A stretch of 64,000 nucleotides of DNA, taken from positions 1 to 64,000 of the forward strand of contig NZ_FZQR01000004.1 of the NCBI RefSeq assembly GCF_900199455.1. Direction: 5' to 3'. The stretch's first letter is position 1; each line of letters opens with the position of its first letter. The position numbers were made by a program, and so were the translations under genes. This DNA is from Mesorhizobium carmichaelinearum. Its GTDB lineage: Bacteria > Pseudomonadota > Alphaproteobacteria > Rhizobiales > Rhizobiaceae. This document shows positions 55,392 to 63,883 of this stretch, in pieces. The notes under the pieces were generated by a model that worked only from the letters and a program-made list of their open reading frames with translations, ran no database searches and had not been told where the DNA came from.

Positions 55392-56966
55392 ATGAGCGAA
55401 CACGCGGCAGTCGACCAGGAAGCGTCAAACGCGCGACGTGGGCGCGGTGCGAGCGGCGGAGCGGCGGCCAGGCGCGCGGCGCGCTCCGGCGGCGGACCTG
55501 GCACGCAGCTCACCTATATCAAGCGCAAGATCAACGTCTATGAGGTGCTCGACGAGGAAGGCCTGGCGCTGATCGAGAAGAACACCGATACGGTGCTCGA
55601 GGAAATCGGCATCATCTTCCGCGATGACGCCGAAGCGCTGCAGCTGTGGAAAGAGGCCGGCGCCGACGTCAAGGGTGAGCGCGTGCATTTCCCGAAGGGG
55701 CTTTGCCGTTCGCTGCTGAAGACCGCACCGTCCGTCTATACCCAGCACGCCCGCAATTCGGAACGCTCGGTGCAGATCGGCGGCAATGCCACCGTCTTCG
55801 CGCCGGTCTATGGCCCGCCCTTCGTGCGCGATCTCGATGGCGTCAGGCGCTACGCGACCATCGAGGATTTCCGCAATTTCGTGAAGCTCGCCTATATGGC
55901 GCCGTCGATCCACCATTCGGGCGGCACGGTGTGCGAGCCGGTCGATGTGCCGGTCAACAAGCGCCATCTCGACATGGTCTATTCGCACATAAAATATTCG
56001 GACAAGCCGTTCATGGGCTCGGTGACGGCGCCGGAACGCGCCGAGGACACCGTCGCCATGGCCAAGCTCGTCTTCGGTGACGATTTCGTCGAGAACAACA
56101 CGGTGCTGACCAGCCTGATCAACGCCAACTCGCCGATGGTGTTCGACGAGACCATGCTGGGCGCCCTGAAAGTCTATTCGCGCCACAACCAGGCCTGCAT
56201 CGTCACGCCGTTCATCTTGGCCGGCGCGATGAGCCCGGTGACGGTGGCCGGCACGCTGACACAGGTACTGGCCGAAGTGCTGGCCGGCGCGTCGTTCACG
56301 CAGTTGATCCGGCCGGGCGCGCCCGTGTTGTTCGGCACCTTCGCTTCGTCGATCTCGATGCAGTCCGGCGCGCCGACCTTCGGCACGCCGGAGCCGTCGC
56401 TGGTGTCCTATGGCGCCGCGCAGCTCGCACGCCGTCTCGGCCTGCCGTTCCGTACCGGCGGTTCGCTGTGCGCATCCAAGGTTCCAGATGCGCAGGCGGC
56501 CTATGAAAGCGCCAACACGCTGAACTCGACCATCCTGGCCGGCACCAACTTTGTCCTTCACTCGGCCGGCTGGCTCGAGGGTGGCCTCGCCTCCTGCTAC
56601 GAAAAATTCATGATGGACATCGACCAGCTCGGCATGACGCAGAAGTTTTCCGAAGGCGTCGACCTGTCGGAGAATGGCCAGGCGATGGACGCCATCCGCC
56701 AGGTCGGCCCGGGCAGCCACTATCTCGGCTGCGACCACACCCAGGCGAATTTCCAGACGGCGTTCTACCGCTCCAACATCGCCGACAACAATTCCTACGA
56801 GCAGTGGCTGGCCGAGGGCGAGAAGACCGCGCCGCAGCGCGCCAACGAACTCGCCCGCCGCTGGCTGGAAAGCTATGAGGCGCCGCATCTCGACCCGAGC
56901 ATCGACGAAGCGCTGAAGGAGTTCATCGCCAAGAAGAAGGGGTCGATGCCCGACGCCTTCACCTGA
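55392..56966 (+). CDS. mttB: Non-pyrrolysine MttB-family methyltransferase
   Basis: A 524-residue member of the trimethylamine methyltransferase (MttB) superfamily, close to the full family length. There is no in-frame amber codon, so it is a non-pyrrolysine member like MtgB. Typical segments are IEDFRNFVKLAYMAPSIHHSGGTVCEP, IVTPFILAGAMSPVTVAGTLTQVLAE and GQAMDAIRQVGPGSHYLGCDHTQANF. Characterised non-Pyl members demethylate glycine betaine, proline betaine or carnitine onto a corrinoid protein. The N terminus is an Arg/Gly/Ala-rich ~40-residue extension. With dimethylglycine and sarcosine oxidation genes in the window, glycine betaine is the best guess. Confidence 0.9.
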   Translation: MSEHAAVDQEASNARRGRGASGGAAARRAARSGGGPGTQLTYIKRKINVYEVLDEEGLALIEKNTDTVLEEIGIIFRDDAEALQLWKEAGADVKGERVHFPKGLCRSLLKTAPSVYTQHARNSERSVQIGGNATVFAPVYGPPFVRDLDGVRRYATIEDFRNFVKLAYMAPSIHHSGGTVCEPVDVPVNKRHLDMVYSHIKYSDKPFMGSVTAPERAEDTVAMAKLVFGDDFVENNTVLTSLINANSPMVFDETMLGALKVYSRHNQACIVTPFILAGAMSPVTVAGTLTQVLAEVLAGASFTQLIRPGAPVLFGTFASSISMQSGAPTFGTPEPSLVSYGAAQLARRLGLPFRTGGSLCASKVPDAQAAYESANTLNSTILAGTNFVLHSAGWLEGGLASCYEKFMMDIDQLGMTQKFSEGVDLSENGQAMDAIRQVGPGSHYLGCDHTQANFQTAFYRSNIADNNSYEQWLAEGEKTAPQRANELARRWLESYEAPHLDPSIDEALKEFIAKKKGSMPDAFT

Positions 56967-57077
56967 AAGGAGCCCGAGTCAGGCGGGGCTAAAGTCGCCA
57001 ACATCATCCACAAGGAAGTCTGGCGGAGCGCCTTCTCCGATCCGGACAAGAAGGGGTGATTGCGCGCGGAGGCCGAC

Positions 57078-57524
57078 ATGGCTCGAAGGAGTGCTTTCAA
57101 GGGTGTTGCGAACGATGTGGTCAGCTCCCTTGTAAGCCGCAACAACGACGTTGATGGGTATTGGGGCATTGGGATGCTCCATTCGTTGGCACGAGAGAAT
57201 TCGACATCCAAAATTCGGATCGAGTTGTCAGAAGGGTCGTGTGCGGCACTACCAGCCTTCGCTTCGTTGATAAGGCGACATCGTTCGATGATCGAAGGGC
57301 AAGCAGCAGCCAAGGACTTGAGGTTCCAAGCGTCTTCGATTGAAGTCGAGTTCGATTTACCAAGAGATGGCTTCGGTATCGATTTCTGCAGGCGTGACGA
57401 GAACCCCTTTAGATGCTCACTGACGATTGTTGATGATCGGGGAAAGGCATGGAGCCGTACTATTTCGGGCTGCTCTCACCCTCACGACCCAACACGAGAG
57501 TCGCGGAGTTCCAGAGTTTCATAG
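57078..57524 (+). CDS. Conserved hypothetical protein
   Basis: A 148-residue soluble protein of unknown function. It starts MARRSAFKGVANDVVSSLVSR and includes NDVDGYWGIGMLHSLA. GGAGG 6 bases before the ATG at 57078 supports this start. No domain is recognised. Local base composition is lower in GC than neighbouring genes. It ends 7 bases before the iron-sulfur protein gene, so the two may be co-transcribed. Confidence 0.7.
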   Translation: MARRSAFKGVANDVVSSLVSRNNDVDGYWGIGMLHSLARENSTSKIRIELSEGSCAALPAFASLIRRHRSMIEGQAAAKDLRFQASSIEVEFDLPRDGFGIDFCRRDENPFRCSLTIVDDRGKAWSRTISGCSHPHDPTRESRSSRVS

Positions 57525-57531
57525 GGCGACA

Positions 57532-58257
57532 ATGTCCGATGTAATGTCCCTTGGGCTACAATCACACGGTTCCCGGCATCATTTTGACGGTGTCGCTGAA
57601 GCTCTTGCCGCCCATGGTCTCATTCTTCGCGGTGGCTTCAGTTTTATATCAGATGATACGCCACCGCCCGGCGCCTCGGGCGCGCCGGCAAGGTCCGTGC
57701 TGCTGGTCGGGCAAGCGGGGGCGGCACCCTGGCCGCATTTCCTGCGTTGGCGGGAGCAGCAGCCACAGACAATCGCCAATCCACTCGACAGCTGGTCGCG
57801 GCAGGTTATCGGTGCTGTGGCGGAAGCGTTTGGCGCGCGCGCCGTCTCTCCCTCCGACAGGCCTTATCTGCCATTCCAGCAATGGGCGATGCGTGCGGAG
57901 GGGCTGAAACTGTCGCCGCTTGGTATTCTCATGCACCCGCACTACGGGCTTTGGCATGCCTATCGTGGCGCGCTGCTGTTCGAGGACGAGATCGCGCTTC
58001 CGCAGCAGGGCGAGACGATCCATCTCTGCGACGCCTGTGTCGCAAAACCCTGCCTGAAATCCTGCCCGGTCGATGCATACTCCAGGGAAGGGTTCGCCTA
58101 TCAGGCCTGCCTTGCGCATGTTCGGGGAGCGAATGGCGGACCATGCCGGAGCGGCGGTTGCCTCGACCGTAATGCCTGTCCCTATGGCACGGAATATCGC
58201 TATCCGCCTGATGTCCAGGCCTTCCACATGGCGAGCTTCGCATTGGCCGCCGGCTGA
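57532..58257 (+). CDS. Ferredoxin-like 4Fe-4S protein
   Basis: A 241-residue protein whose C-terminal third has a cluster motif, CDACVAKPCLKSCP (C-x2-C-x4-C-x3-CP). Four more cysteines follow in ACLAHV, GPCRSGGCLDRNACP. The N-terminal ~130 residues resemble QueG-style or uncharacterised ferredoxin-associated domains (GAAPWPHFLRWREQQP). A redox or maturation role is likely. ATG 57532 is chosen over upstream in-frame codons inside the previous gene. Confidence 0.78.
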   Translation: MSDVMSLGLQSHGSRHHFDGVAEALAAHGLILRGGFSFISDDTPPPGASGAPARSVLLVGQAGAAPWPHFLRWREQQPQTIANPLDSWSRQVIGAVAEAFGARAVSPSDRPYLPFQQWAMRAEGLKLSPLGILMHPHYGLWHAYRGALLFEDEIALPQQGETIHLCDACVAKPCLKSCPVDAYSREGFAYQACLAHVRGANGGPCRSGGCLDRNACPYGTEYRYPPDVQAFHMASFALAAG

Positions 58258-58399
58258 TCCAGCCTTCCACGTCGAGCCTCAGGAGCCTGCGAGCGCGTCA
58301 CGCCATCCTGCACGAAATGTTGACGGGTACTTTCAAGGAATGCCTTGCCGTGGCAGCTCGCGCGGATATGTATCCCGCATCTGAAAAACGGAGCAGGCA

Positions 58400-59137
58400 A
58401 TGACCAAGCAGGACCTTCGGATCAAGACCCATCACGGCGTGGCGAAGGCGGGCCTGTTCCGCTCGGCCAAGGCCTCCCCGGCCAAGGCCGGTGTCATTGT
58501 CTACCAGGACGCCTTTGGTCCGCGCCCGGCGCTCGACGGCATGGCCGAGCGGCTGGCGGGCGAAGGTTATGCGGTGCTGGTGCCGGACCTGTTCTATCGC
58601 AACGTGCCTTATGGTCCGTTCGATGCCAAGACAGCCTTTACCGAGGAAAAGACCAAGGCAGCGCTGATGGCGCTGGTCACCGGCACGACGCAGGAAATGA
58701 CCATCGGCGACAGCGCGGCCTTTCTCGATGCGCTCTCGGCCGAGGACGTCACCGGGCCGATCGGCACCGTCGGTTATTGCATGGGCGGTGCGCGGGCGCT
58801 AAACGCCGCCGCGACCTATCCCGACCGGATCAAGGCCGCCGCCAGTTTCCATGGCGGCAATCTCGCCAGCGATGTCGCCGACAGCCCGCACCGCAAGGCG
58901 GCGTCCATCAAGGCGCGGGTCTATGTCGGCATGGCCGGCGTCGACCGGAGTTTTCCGCCGGAACAATCGACGCGGCTGGAGGAGGCTTTGCGCAATGCCG
59001 AGGTCGACCACGCGATCGAGAACTATGTCGGCATGGCGCATGGCTGGTGCGTGCCGGACCACAGCGTCTACAACGAAGCCGGTGCCGAGCGGCATTGGCA
59101 AAGGCTGATCACGCTGTTTGCCGAAACCCTGATCTAA
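58400..59137 (+). CDS. Dienelactone hydrolase-family protein
   Basis: A 245-residue alpha/beta hydrolase of the dienelactone hydrolase group. GYCMGG places the nucleophile cysteine near 122, the acid lies in GVDRSFPPEQ, and His in GMAHGWCVPD completes the Cys-Asp-His triad. The original enzyme opens dienelactone in chlorocatechol degradation; most family members have other, unknown substrates. GGAGCAGG precedes the ATG. It is monocistronic. Confidence 0.9.
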   Translation: MTKQDLRIKTHHGVAKAGLFRSAKASPAKAGVIVYQDAFGPRPALDGMAERLAGEGYAVLVPDLFYRNVPYGPFDAKTAFTEEKTKAALMALVTGTTQEMTIGDSAAFLDALSAEDVTGPIGTVGYCMGGARALNAAATYPDRIKAAASFHGGNLASDVADSPHRKAASIKARVYVGMAGVDRSFPPEQSTRLEEALRNAEVDHAIENYVGMAHGWCVPDHSVYNEAGAERHWQRLITLFAETLI

Positions 59138-59154
59138 GCCGTCGTGCGGATTGC

Positions 59155-59703
59155 CTAGGCCAAGCTGATCGCATGAAGCCCGACGAAAATGACCACGCCT
59201 GCGCCGATCAAAAGCAGCGGATTCACCTTGGTCAGAAGAAGCGTTGCCGTCGATGCCAATGCGACGGCGCGCGCGAACCAGCCGCCATCGATGGCCTGTA
59301 GCAACACATAGGTCGAGGCGAGGATCATCCCGGCGGCGACCGGCCGGAGCCCCGTCTCCAGCGCGCGTTTCCAGCGCGCGCCGCCATTGCGGGACCACAT
59401 ATGGGCGACCGCATAGATCAGAAAGGTGGTCGGGCCGAAAATTGCCAACGTTGCAACGACGGCGCCCCAAAAACCCGCGACTTGCCAGCCAATCAGCGTT
59501 ACCAGCAGAGATCCCGGTCCCGGGGCCATCCGCGAGATGGCGAAGGCATCGACGAATTGCGCCTGGCTCAGCCACTGGACGTCGACGACCTGCCGGTTGA
59601 TATCGGCAATGGCGCTTTGTCCGCCGCCGATGGTAACGAGGGAGAGCGGAGCAAATACCGCCAGCAAGCTCAGCAACAACGATGTGTGTGGGATCTCGCT
59701 CAT
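59155..59703 (-). CDS. Chromate transporter, short CHR half, second gene
   Basis: A 182-residue CHR-family half-transporter with about six membrane helices. Family motifs: FAPLSLVTIGGGQSAIADI and FAISRMAPGPGSLLVTLIGWQ. Short CHR proteins work as a pair with the product of the overlapping upstream gene. They export chromate or act as anion transporters. Its ATG overlaps the upstream stop in an ATGA. Confidence 0.87.
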   Translation of the reverse strand: MSEIPHTSLLLSLLAVFAPLSLVTIGGGQSAIADINRQVVDVQWLSQAQFVDAFAISRMAPGPGSLLVTLIGWQVAGFWGAVVATLAIFGPTTFLIYAVAHMWSRNGGARWKRALETGLRPVAAGMILASTYVLLQAIDGGWFARAVALASTATLLLTKVNPLLLIGAGVVIFVGLHAISLA

Positions 59704-60257
59704 CAGCTTGCCCTGGCGTAGGCGTAGGCCACGCTCACCAATCCGGCCGCGAGAACGACCCAGAAAAGCGGCCAGTGCAGGAGCGCGACGGCAATGAATG
59801 TGCCGGCCATGATCGCAATGGGAACAGCCTTTCGAGGCACTGCGCGCGCGGCCGTGATGCCCATCGAAAGCGACAGGCCAACGGCCGCCGCGGCGGCTCC
59901 GGTCAGCGCCACATGCGTCAGCGCGTAGCGCGACAGCGATGAGAATATTGTTCCCAACAGGACGATGATGATGGCGGGCGGAACGATGATGCCGACAAAA
60001 CCAACAATGGCGCCACGCCAGCCAAGAAGCCTGTAGCCGATCCAGACGGCCATGTTCTTGACGTTCACACCCGGAAGGGCCTGGGAAATCGACAGGCCGT
60101 TGAGAAATTCTTCCTGCGTCATCCACTTGCGGTTCTGAACAAATTCCCTGAGCAGCCAGCCGCTCACGCCACCCCCGAAACTCGTTAGTGCGATGCGTGT
60201 GAAGACCCAGAACAGCTGCGAGCAGCTGGGGGCGGGTGGTGTTTCCGGTTTCGACAT
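59703..60257 (-). CDS. Chromate transporter, short CHR half, first gene
   Basis: A 184-residue CHR-family half-transporter. FWVFTRIALTSFGGGVSGWL and LSISQALPGVNVKNMAVWIGYRLLGW are the conserved helix-1 and loop motifs. ATG 60257 is used because the upstream extension to 60416 is not membrane-like. Together with the gene at 59155 it makes a bidomain-equivalent transporter. It is divergent from the ECF sigma gene. Confidence 0.87.
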   Translation of the reverse strand: MSKPETPPAPSCSQLFWVFTRIALTSFGGGVSGWLLREFVQNRKWMTQEEFLNGLSISQALPGVNVKNMAVWIGYRLLGWRGAIVGFVGIIVPPAIIIVLLGTIFSSLSRYALTHVALTGAAAAAVGLSLSMGITAARAVPRKAVPIAIMAGTFIAVALLHWPLFWVVLAAGLVSVAYAYARAS

Positions 60258-60484
60258 GTTCGACGTTTCTGGCCGCAGCCATCTCTGTGTTGGACTGTGG
60301 CAAGAGACGCAGAGACCCGAGTCGACATGGAATTGCCAGCACCATGCTTGATGCCAGCGGGTCACTCTTTCTTGCGCCTGATGTGAAGCAGTCCTGGCAG
60401 GCGATTTAAACGTCAAAGCGCTGGGCTGAAAAAAATCTTTGCATCACCCCAAGGATTAGCCATTAGCCTTCGTCCAACAGGCAA

Positions 60485-61048
60485 ATGATGGCGATGATGC
60501 TGGATGAGAGCGAAGCCTCCGACGCCGAACTGATCGGGCGGGCGAAGGGCGGAGACAGGGGGGCCTTCGGCACATTGCTGGAGCGCCACTACGACTTCGT
60601 CTATCGCGCCGCCTATCGCTGGTGCGGCAAGAAGGCCGATGCCGAAGACATCGCCCAGGAAGTCTGTGTCCGGCTCGGCAAGGCGATCCGCGACTATCGC
60701 GGCGGCGGCGCCTTCACGACATGGCTCTATTCCGTGACGATGAACGCGGCGCGCGATATGATGCGCAAGACCGCGCGCGAGACGGTGAAGACCGAGGCTT
60801 ATGGCGTCCACGCGCTGATTTCGGGCGAGGCCCCGGCCGAGAGCGAGGATCCGGCCGAGGCGCTGTGGGCCGCCGTGCGGCAGCTTCCGGACAAGCAACG
60901 CGACGCCGTGCTGCTGGTCTATGGCGAGGGCTTGAGCCACGCGGCCGCCGCCGAGGCGATGGCGATCTCGGAGACGACGGTTTCCTGGCACATCCATGAA
61001 GCGAAGAAACGGCTGAAGACGCTGATGCGTTCAGCCGGGGAAGTGTGA
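60485..61048 (+). CDS. ECF-type RNA polymerase sigma factor
   Basis: A 187-residue sigma-70 family ECF factor. Region 2 has YDFVYRAAYRWCGKKADAEDIAQEVCVRL and GAFTTWLYSVTMNAARDMMRK (promoter melting and -10 recognition). Region 4 has LPDKQRDAVLLVYGEGLSHAAAAEAM and SETTVSWHIHEAKKRL. Several in-frame ATGs occur at the start; 60485 or 60488 is closest to the family length. Its stop is 2 bases from a membrane VWA gene, the likely regulator or partner. An AT-rich TGAAAAAAATC stretch (60427-60437) upstream may be its own promoter. Confidence 0.9.
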   Translation: MMAMMLDESEASDAELIGRAKGGDRGAFGTLLERHYDFVYRAAYRWCGKKADAEDIAQEVCVRLGKAIRDYRGGGAFTTWLYSVTMNAARDMMRKTARETVKTEAYGVHALISGEAPAESEDPAEALWAAVRQLPDKQRDAVLLVYGEGLSHAAAAEAMAISETTVSWHIHEAKKRLKTLMRSAGEV

Positions 61049-61050
61049 CC

Positions 61051-63210
61051 ATGGTCGACGACAACGAACTGAACAAACTGCGCGACGCAGCAGTACCGGC
61101 GCCGGGCGAGAGCGCGAAGGCGCGCGCCTTCGAAGCCGCCCTGCGCGCCTATGATCAGGAAAATATTTCCGCCGTGACCCAAGGATCGGCCGGCGGCCTT
61201 CGTCTCACAGAGCGAGCACAAAAGCTCTGGAGCGAGATCATGAAAAAGAAACTCATTGCCACGCCGGCTCTTGCCGGGCTCGTCGCCCTGCCGATCGCCG
61301 GATACGCCACCTTCCATCTGCTGAGGGAACAGCCGCCCGAATTCGGCGGCGATGAAAAGATCACCGAGACGCTGGCCGACAAGCCGGCGACGTTGAAGCC
61401 GGCCGAGCCGAAGCAGGCTCCGACAGAGTTGGCAAAGGACAAGAAGGCCGACGCGGATGTGGAAAGCCGCGACGCCAATGACGTGCTGGCTACGCCGGTC
61501 GCACCGCCGAAATCCGAATCGACTGCCGTTGGTGGCGTGGCGCAGCAGAATGCGCAGGGACGTGGTGTGCCGGCTGATGCCCCGCCAACAATCAACCAGC
61601 CGGAGTCGGACACTTTGCAGGCTTACAAGCCAGCGCCGGCGCCGACAGGCGAGTTCGCGTTGGATGGCACCACGACCGCGCCCTACGCATCGCGGGTTGC
61701 CCGCGTGCCGGCTGCCGAGTCCAAGCTGATGGCGCCACAACCGACCATGGCGCCGGCGGATCAGGTCGCACCGCAGGAGGAGAACCGCAACCGCGTCCAG
61801 GATTTCAAGACCAATCCGGTGCATGCCGCACTCGAGGATCCGGTCTCGACCTTCTCGATCGACGTCGACACCGCCTCCTATTCCTTCGTGCGCCGTTCGC
61901 TGAAGGAAGGCTCCGTGCCGCAGGCCGACACGGTGCGTGTCGAGGAGATGATCAACTACTTCCCTTATGACTGGAAGGGGCCGGACTCGGCGTCGACGCC
62001 GTTCAACTCGACCGTCAGCGTCATGCCGACACCGTGGAACGAGCACACCAAGCTGATGCATGTCGCCATCAAGGGCTTCGACATCAAGCCGACCGAGCAG
62101 CCGAAGGCCAATCTGGTGTTCCTGATCGATGTGTCGGGCTCGATGGACGAACCGGACAAATTGCCGCTGCTCAAGTCGGCATTCCGGCTGCTGGTCAGCA
62201 AGCTCAAGGCTGACGACACGATCTCCATCGTCACCTATGCCGGCGAGGCCGGCACCGTGCTGATGCCGACCAGGGCTGCCGAGAAGGACAAGATCCTCAA
62301 TGCCATCGACAATCTGACGCCCGGCGGTTCGACCGCCGGCGAGGCAGGCATCAAGGAGGCCTACAAGCTTGCCCAGCAATCCTTCGTCAAGGACGGCGTC
62401 AACCGGGTGATGCTGGCCACCGATGGCGACTTCAATGTCGGCCAGAGCGACGACGATGATCTGAAGCGTCTGATCGAGCAGGAGCGCAAGAGCGGTGTCT
62501 TCCTGTCGGTGTTCGGCTTCGGCCACGACAATCTGAACGACCAGATGATGCAGACCATCGCCCAGAACGGCAATGGCACCGCGGCCTATATCGACACGCT
62601 GGCAGAGGCGGAAAAGGTGCTGGTCGAGGATGCCTCCTCGACGCTGTTCCCGATCGCCAAGGACGTGAAGATCCAGGTCGAGTTCAACCCGAACAAGGTC
62701 GCGGAATACCGGCTGATCGGCTACGAGACCCGGGCGCTGAACCGCGAGGACTTCAACAATGACCGCGTCGATGCCGGCGATATCGGTTCGGGCCACTCGG
62801 TCACGGCGATCTATGAGATCACGCCGAAAGGCAGCGGTGGCGAGCAGATCGACCCGCTGCGCTATGGCCAGGCCACGGTCAACAATGGCGGCGTCGCCAA
62901 TGCGGACGAATATGCCTTCGTCAAGATCCGCTACAAGCTGCCGAACGAGGACGTCTCGAAGCTGATCACCACCCCTGTGACATCGGCCAATGAGGTGGCG
63001 TCCTTCGACCAAGCCAGCACCGACCAGCGTTTCTCCGTCGCGGTCGCCGCCTTCGGCCAGAAGCTGCGCGACGAGGATGCGACCGCGAAGTTCGGTTACG
63101 ACAAGATTATGGAGATTGCCACCGCCGCCCGAGGAGCCGACCCGTTTGGGTACAGGTCCGAGTTCCTCTCGCTCGTGCGCCTTGCCTCGGCGCTGGGCGG
63201 TAACCGGTAG
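61051..63210 (+). CDS. Membrane-anchored VWA-domain protein (YfbK-like) linked to the ECF sigma factor
   Basis: A 719-residue protein. About 65 cytoplasmic residues, possibly anti-sigma-like, precede one membrane helix (about 70-88). A Pro/Ala-rich linker follows, then a YfbK-type VWA module at about 350-530 with the MIDAS motif LIDVSGSMDE, the Thr/Asp positions in YAGEAGT and ATDGDFNVG, and a DUF3520-like C-terminal region. Such proteins bind partners through a metal site. Co-transcription with an ECF factor suggests envelope sensing. GTG at 61045 is an alternative start. Confidence 0.87.
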   Translation: MVDDNELNKLRDAAVPAPGESAKARAFEAALRAYDQENISAVTQGSAGGLRLTERAQKLWSEIMKKKLIATPALAGLVALPIAGYATFHLLREQPPEFGGDEKITETLADKPATLKPAEPKQAPTELAKDKKADADVESRDANDVLATPVAPPKSESTAVGGVAQQNAQGRGVPADAPPTINQPESDTLQAYKPAPAPTGEFALDGTTTAPYASRVARVPAAESKLMAPQPTMAPADQVAPQEENRNRVQDFKTNPVHAALEDPVSTFSIDVDTASYSFVRRSLKEGSVPQADTVRVEEMINYFPYDWKGPDSASTPFNSTVSVMPTPWNEHTKLMHVAIKGFDIKPTEQPKANLVFLIDVSGSMDEPDKLPLLKSAFRLLVSKLKADDTISIVTYAGEAGTVLMPTRAAEKDKILNAIDNLTPGGSTAGEAGIKEAYKLAQQSFVKDGVNRVMLATDGDFNVGQSDDDDLKRLIEQERKSGVFLSVFGFGHDNLNDQMMQTIAQNGNGTAAYIDTLAEAEKVLVEDASSTLFPIAKDVKIQVEFNPNKVAEYRLIGYETRALNREDFNNDRVDAGDIGSGHSVTAIYEITPKGSGGEQIDPLRYGQATVNNGGVANADEYAFVKIRYKLPNEDVSKLITTPVTSANEVASFDQASTDQRFSVAVAAFGQKLRDEDATAKFGYDKIMEIATAARGADPFGYRSEFLSLVRLASALGGNR

Positions 63211-63282
63211 TGGCGATGACGGCCGGTTTCTTTCAGATGGGATCGTTCTGACAGGGGAAACCGGCCTACGGGCGGGTGAGGC

Positions 63283-63319
63283 AGGCCGGCGAGGGATCCT
63301 TCCCTTGCCGGCCTTTTTT
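63283..63319 (+). terminator. Rho-independent terminator after the VWA gene
   Basis: AGGCCGGC (63283-63290) pairs with GCCGGCCT (63307-63314), with an inner AGGG/CCCT stem, followed by TTTTT. It is 73 bases after the VWA stop. Confidence 0.88.
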
Positions 63320-63327
63320 CGGATCTA

Positions 63328-63479
63328 TTGATATTCAGGTGAGACCGGCCTGCGAATGGCGGCTTCCTGCGCTTCCCCGTTCTACTGCGTCGCAGTAGAA
63401 CTGAGCTCGCGTACTTCAAGTACGCTCCGCTCCGGTCTCGGAAACCACCATTCTCGGCGCGGCCTGACCTGAATCTCAA
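63328..63479. repeat. 152-bp imperfect palindromic repeat element
   Basis: The first ~40 bases (from TTGATATTCAGGTGAG) are complementary, with few mismatches, to the last ~40 (ending GACCTGAATCTCAA). Inside are two perfect palindromes: TTCTACTGCG-T-CGCAGTAGAA (63391-63411) and GCGTACTT-C-AAGTACGC (63418-63434, approximate). The whole could fold as one large cruciform or RNA structure. It looks like a RIME/MITE-type intergenic repeat of rhizobia. The rest of the gap 63211-63598 has only the terminator and no gene. Confidence 0.7.
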
Positions 63480-63598
63480 CAGATCCTACGGCGCGGCCTT
63501 AACCCGCATGATCGTTAAACTTCGCGGTATTTCCGGTACCGGATCGCAATTTCCTCTTGCTACACCGGCCATGTTTACAGGGCTTGAGGGAGCCGGAA

Positions 63599-63868
63599 TT
63601 GCAGATCAGGACTATTGTCAACTTGCCGCCTCCGGTGCGAGACGCTTCGCCGGTTTCATCAGCCCCATCGGCCGAATCCAGACGCATCAGCGACGATGTC
63701 GCGCAGGCGCGTCACACCGCCCTGTCGGCGCTGACCAATGACCGCTTCCGCGCCATGCTGGAACAGATCACCGATCCGGCTTCGTCCGGTGCGCTGATGA
63801 CGATGCGCGGCGACAATGTGGTCGACTTCAAGTCGGCGCAATCGAGCTACGCCGACAACAGCGAATAA
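63599..63868 (+). CDS. Small conserved hypothetical protein
   Basis: An 89-residue acidic protein ending SSYADNSE, with SDDVAQARHTALSALTNDRFRAML helix-like. The start is taken as TTG at 63599 (MQIRTIVNLPPP) with GGAG 6 bases upstream; another in-frame TTG at 63557 adds 14 residues. It has no recognised domain. Confidence 0.6.
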   Translation: MQIRTIVNLPPPVRDASPVSSAPSAESRRISDDVAQARHTALSALTNDRFRAMLEQITDPASSGALMTMRGDNVVDFKSAQSSYADNSE

Positions 63869-63883
63869 TCGAAATCTATCGCT

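Noticed and set aside
55392..56966. Pyrrolysine-type MttB with an in-frame amber codon
   Set aside because: The frame is open across the whole 524 residues without amber, so it is a non-Pyl member.
60919..63012. 697-codon minus-strand frame over the VWA gene
   Set aside because: Mirror frame of a GC-rich gene; the plus strand carries the VWA MIDAS motif.
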